Origin: an uncultured Gemmatimonadota bacterium
GTDB lineage: Bacteria > Gemmatimonadota > Gemmatimonadetes > Gemmatimonadales > GWC2-71-9
DNA: 7,804 bases
NCBI GenBank assembly: GCA_913009915.1
Contig: CAJVYZ010000114.1
Location: 1 to 7,804, forward strand
Direction of reading: 5' to 3'
How positions within the stretch are numbered: the first letter of the stretch is position 1; every line of letters starts with the position of its first letter. The position numbers and the translations under genes were made by a program. Below, in pieces: positions 5,803-7,804 of the stretch. The notes beneath the pieces were generated by a model. That model saw only the letters and a program-made list of their open reading frames with translations. It was not told where the DNA came from and did no database searches.

Positions 5803-6776
5803 ATCCAGACCCTAACGACGCTCGGCCGAGGGATGCCGGAGAAGGCTCGGTCCCGCCGAAGGGCGTCGACCGACGCCGTGCGCTGGGAATCATCGCGGGA
5901 GGAGTGACCGCCGGCGTGCAAGCGCTTGGTGCGTGCACACCGCTCAGTACCGCCACGGAAGAGGATAGAGAGGTCAAAGTCCTGGCCTGGCAGGAATACA
6001 TCAAGGGCAACTACCGAACCATGACGGAGGAGGAGCGGGCGGCGACCATCGCCCGGCTCGAGCGGCTCGCCAAGGTCAAGCGCGGCGAGAAAGTGACCAT
6101 GCGGTCGACGGGTGCGCAGCCCGGGGTGGTGTTCGGCTATGCCTTCAACATCTCGAAATGCAAGGGATTCCGTAACTGCATCCACGCCTGTATCAACGAG
6201 AACAACCTGGATCGCAAGGCCGCCACCCAGTACATCCGCATTTTCGAGATGGAGGATGGCGTCATCGATCTGGGCGATGGCGATGCGACCTACGAACACG
6301 AGGTGCCGGCAGAGGGCCATTTCTACATGGGAACCCAGTGCTTCCAGTGTGCCGATCCTCCATGCGTCAAGGTCTGCCCCGTCGGCGCCACTTGGCAGGA
6401 ACCGGACGGCATCACCGTCATCGACTACGACTGGTGCATCGGGTGCCGCTATTGCATGGCCGCCTGCCCCTATTGGGCGCGACGTTTCAATTGGAGCGCA
6501 CCGGAGGTTCCGGCCGCGGAAGTGAACCCGAATCAGCACTACCTGAGCAATCGTGCGCGTAAGAAAGGCGTAGTCGAGAAGTGCACATTTTGCCTCCATC
6601 GTTCACGGCAGGGCCGGCTACCGGCCTGCGTCGAGGCGTGCCCCACCGGAGCGCGAGTGTTCGGCAACCTGCTGGACCCCGACTCGGAGATTCGTTGGGT
6701 TCTGGAGAACAAACGAATCTTTCGGTTGAAAGAGGATCTGAACACCGAACCACGCTTCTGGTACTTCACCGACTGA
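5799..6776 (+). CDS. Iron-sulfur electron-transfer subunit (HybA/NrfC/DmsB type), Tat lipoprotein
   Basis: This 325-residue ferredoxin-like subunit carries four cysteine motifs and would wire the membrane quinone subunit to the catalytic or haem subunits. The N-terminus has a twin-arginine motif (DRRRALGII, 24-32) and a canonical lipobox LGAC ending at Cys46, so it is predicted to be Tat-exported and lipid-anchored. Motifs II to IV are complete: Cys181/184/189/193, Cys213/216/219/223 and Cys262/265/277/281. Motif I reads CKGFRNCIHAC: Cys121, Cys127 and Cys131 are kept but the expected second cysteine is Phe124. The corresponding cluster may be [3Fe-4S], as in NarH and 7Fe ferredoxins that lack one ligand. 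I chose the ATG at 5799 because it overlaps the upstream stop as ATGA and places the Tat motif near the N-terminus; a longer in-frame extension upstream lies inside the cytochrome gene. A membrane NrfD-type partner follows 15 bp downstream. Confidence 0.92.
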   Translation: MNPDPNDARPRDAGEGSVPPKGVDRRRALGIIAGGVTAGVQALGACTPLSTATEEDREVKVLAWQEYIKGNYRTMTEEERAATIARLERLAKVKRGEKVTMRSTGAQPGVVFGYAFNISKCKGFRNCIHACINENNLDRKAATQYIRIFEMEDGVIDLGDGDATYEHEVPAEGHFYMGTQCFQCADPPCVKVCPVGATWQEPDGITVIDYDWCIGCRYCMAACPYWARRFNWSAPEVPAAEVNPNQHYLSNRARKKGVVEKCTFCLHRSRQGRLPACVEACPTGARVFGNLLDPDSEIRWVLENKRIFRLKEDLNTEPRFWYFTD

Positions 6777-6791
6777 GGCTGAGAGACGACA

Positions 6792-7163
6792 GTGCAGCAC
6801 CTTACGTCATTTCTGATGAGCGGGCTCGCCTCGGCCACATCCGGGGGCCGGCGCTACCACGTCTGGATGGGAAGCCTTACGCTGATCATCCTCGGCGGGG
6901 CGTATGCTTACTACATCCAGCTGCGTTACGGCCTCGGCGTCACAGGAATGAACGACCACGTGAGTTGGGGCCTCTATATCTCGAACTTCACGTTCCTCGT
7001 CGGCCTGGCGGCGGGCGGGGCAGCGGTCTCCCTCTGGCATCGGGTGCTGCTGTTCCTCTACCGCACCCCCTTTGGCACGGCCGACCCTATCTTTAACAAC
7101 GACGTCGGGTTCTACGTCTTCACGTATCCGCTGCTGGTGGTCCTGCGCGAGGCGCTGCAATAG
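6792..7163 (+). CDS. Truncated NrfD-type membrane subunit fused to a UPF0182-like segment
   Basis: Only 123 residues, against roughly 300-450 for NrfD/HybB/PsrC-type quinone-binding membrane subunits. Residues 1-80 match the N-terminus of that family: a first membrane segment (about 26-41), then GLGVTGMNDHVSWGLYISNF and a second hydrophobic segment (about 66-80). The usual continuation is absent from all frames after about 7030. Residues 82-118 instead look like UPF0182, with TPFGTADPIF, NDVGFYVF and YPLL. The frame is open throughout and stops at TAG 7161-7163. I chose the GTG at 6792, with GAGAG 6 nt upstream; an ATG at 6816 is possible. The intact gene would anchor the iron-sulfur subunit and exchange electrons with quinone. 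As it stands only two NrfD helices remain, so the product is probably non-functional as a quinone site, unless the window sequence is a chimeric assembly. Confidence 0.75.
   Translation: MQHLTSFLMSGLASATSGGRRYHVWMGSLTLIILGGAYAYYIQLRYGLGVTGMNDHVSWGLYISNFTFLVGLAAGGAAVSLWHRVLLFLYRTPFGTADPIFNNDVGFYVFTYPLLVVLREALQ
7035..7160 (+). other. UPF0182-like fragment fused in frame to the NrfD remnant
   Basis: Codons 82-123 of the preceding frame encode WHRVLLFLYRTPFG, then ADPIF, DVGFYVF and YPLL. From memory these fit the conserved segment of UPF0182, a family of large (~900-residue) multi-spanning membrane proteins that has nothing to do with NrfD. About 40 residues are present, with neither the family's N-terminus nor the bulk of its C-terminus. 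The exact left junction is unclear because the GLAAGGAAVSLW segment could belong to either parent. Confidence 0.6.
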
Positions 7164-7635
7164 CCGTCCCCCGACCCGGTCGCATCTCCCGGCACATTCC
7201 CGCCGGCCGACCCGCACAGTCGTCCCGGTGGGTCTTTTCCAAACGCTCGTGCATCTCCTGCGCGTCGACGCTGAGGGTGGCGATGGGCCGGGCTTCGAGC
7301 CGTTTCAGGCTGATCGGTTCGCCAGTCTCCGCGCACAACCCGTAGGTACCGTTTTCGATGCGCCTGAGCGCGTCCTCGATCTTGGCGACGAGCTTGCGTT
7401 GGCGGTCGCGCGTGCGCAGCACGACCGAGCGCTCCGCCTCCAGCGAGGCCCGATCCGCGAGATCGGATTCGTGAAGGCTCTCCTGCTGGAGGCTCTGGAG
7501 GGTATCGTTCGATTCGTCGAGGATTTCTTCCCGCCATCGCGACAGCTTCTGGCGAAAATACTCCTTCATGGCTTGACTCATGAAGGGTTCCTCCTCGGAT
7601 GGCTTGTAATCGGGGGATAGTGTGGAGGATGTCAT
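7120..7635 (-). CDS. dksA: DksA/TraR-family transcription regulator, zinc-cysteine-poor, with extended C-terminus
   Basis: DksA-type proteins bind RNA polymerase through the secondary channel and work with ppGpp to adjust transcription. Here 171 residues are predicted. The N-terminal segment (PDYKPSEEEPFM, 8-19) and EYFRQKL (25-31) resemble alphaproteobacterial DksA. The coiled-coil tip motif is DLADRA (58-63). The zinc-finger region has GLCAET, then EPISLKRLEARPIATLSVDAQE, so of the four zinc cysteines only Cys101 remains (Thr104, Ser122 and Ala125 at the others), as in zinc-independent DksA variants. Homologues I recall end at the RDD now at residues 137-139. Here codon 140 is TGT, not a stop, and 32 more residues follow, overlapping the 3' end of the convergent NrfD chimera by 44 bp. 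Start: ATG at 7635 keeps the conserved N-terminus. An ATG at 7581 has a better Shine-Dalgarno (GAGGAGG, 8 nt), and one at 7662 has none. A GATAAT hexamer at 7639-7634 could be a -10 for the 7581 start. Confidence 0.85.
   Translation of the reverse strand: MTSSTLSPDYKPSEEEPFMSQAMKEYFRQKLSRWREEILDESNDTLQSLQQESLHESDLADRASLEAERSVVLRTRDRQRKLVAKIEDALRRIENGTYGLCAETGEPISLKRLEARPIATLSVDAQEMHERLEKTHRDDCAGRPAGMCREMRPGRGTAIAAPRAGPPAADT
7590..7596 (-). promoter_or_regulatory. Strong Shine-Dalgarno-like site inside the dksA N-terminus
   Basis: On the minus strand GAGGAGG ends 8 nt before an in-frame ATG at 7581, which would give a protein beginning MSQAMKEYF. The same bases encode the Glu run of the conserved N-terminal segment if translation starts at 7635. 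It may therefore be coincidence of coding, or it may drive an alternative shorter form. Confidence 0.4.
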
Positions 7636-7692
7636 TATCGCTGATATGACCCTGCTTGACATTGACGGGGGCGGAATCAGTGGATGCGAAAT

Positions 7693-7804
7693 CTATGAGG
7701 AACGTCGAAGCGCTTCAAGCCGTTTCTCGCACCGCGTGTCGATTCCCAGGAAACCGGTGGTCTCCCGGAGGAACGGCGCAACGGGCGCCGCCTCATTCGT
7801 TGGC
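7693..7804 (-). CDS. Possible C-terminal end of a gene entering from the right edge (partial, unrecognised)
   Basis: A minus-strand frame is open from the window edge to a TAG read at 7695-7693, giving about 36 residues that include APFLRETTGFLGIDTR and KRLEALRRSS. It lies upstream of and in the same direction as dksA, and reads like a plausible charged C-terminus. I do not recognise it. A plus-strand frame from ATG 7695 is also open over the same bases, and GC-rich DNA gives such frames by chance, so this is only a candidate. Confidence 0.25.
   Translation of the reverse strand, partial: PTNEAAPVAPFLRETTGFLGIDTRCEKRLEALRRSS

Noticed and set aside
5616..6599. Minus-strand frame (327 codons) antisense to the tetrahaem and iron-sulfur genes
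   Set aside because: It crosses the boundary of two well-supported genes, has no recognisable domain, and is explained by codon bias of the plus-strand genes.
7189..7206. Possible bidirectional terminator between the convergent genes
   Set aside because: CCGGC/GCCGG gives only a 5-bp stem with an 8-nt loop and no T-run on either strand, and it lies inside the predicted dksA frame.

Overview
The window is GC-rich bacterial DNA. It holds a glycerol kinase gene (86-1591), a tightly coupled operon of periplasmic redox genes (1923-7163), and a convergent dksA-type gene (7635-7120, minus strand). Taxonomy is uncertain. The glycerol kinase sequence and the short GC-rich tandem repeats before it remind me of Gemmatimonadota-like genomes. 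The DksA protein looks alphaproteobacterial. I could not test either impression, so transfer or an assembly join near the right end is possible.

The centre is a five-gene unit on the plus strand. In order it encodes a Tat-exported NapA-like molybdopterin oxidoreductase, a NapB-like protein with five CxxCH haem motifs, a tetrahaem cytochrome that is probably a lipoprotein, a Tat-exported iron-sulfur lipoprotein with four cysteine motifs, and the first ~80 residues of an NrfD-type quinone-binding membrane subunit. Three of the junctions are 4-base stop/start overlaps (GTGA, GTGA, ATGA), so the genes are probably translated together. A 331-bp region before the unit carries a possible promoter, a perfect 17-bp palindrome just after its -10, and a second inverted repeat near the start codon.

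The main observation is in the NapA-like subunit. It keeps the nitrate-reductase fold and the four cysteines of its iron-sulfur cluster, but the residues at the molybdenum site are replaced. The ligand cysteine is Tyr178, the next Met is Ala179, a second active-site Met is Thr363, the substrate-side Arg is His409, and the His of the EHWH segment is Gly673. Together with its partners (multihaem cytochromes, iron-sulfur protein, NrfD) this looks less like a nitrate reductase and more like a quinone/cytochrome electron-transfer complex of the Qrc or alternative complex III kind. In those complexes a molybdoenzyme-like subunit has become an electron-transfer or structural part. This is inference.

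The right end appears rearranged. The NrfD frame runs without a break into about 40 residues that look like UPF0182, a different membrane-protein family, and then stops. The convergent DksA frame has lost its usual stop and reads 32 residues further, into the 3' end of that chimera. Either the operon was cut by a genomic rearrangement or the sequence is a chimeric assembly at this point.
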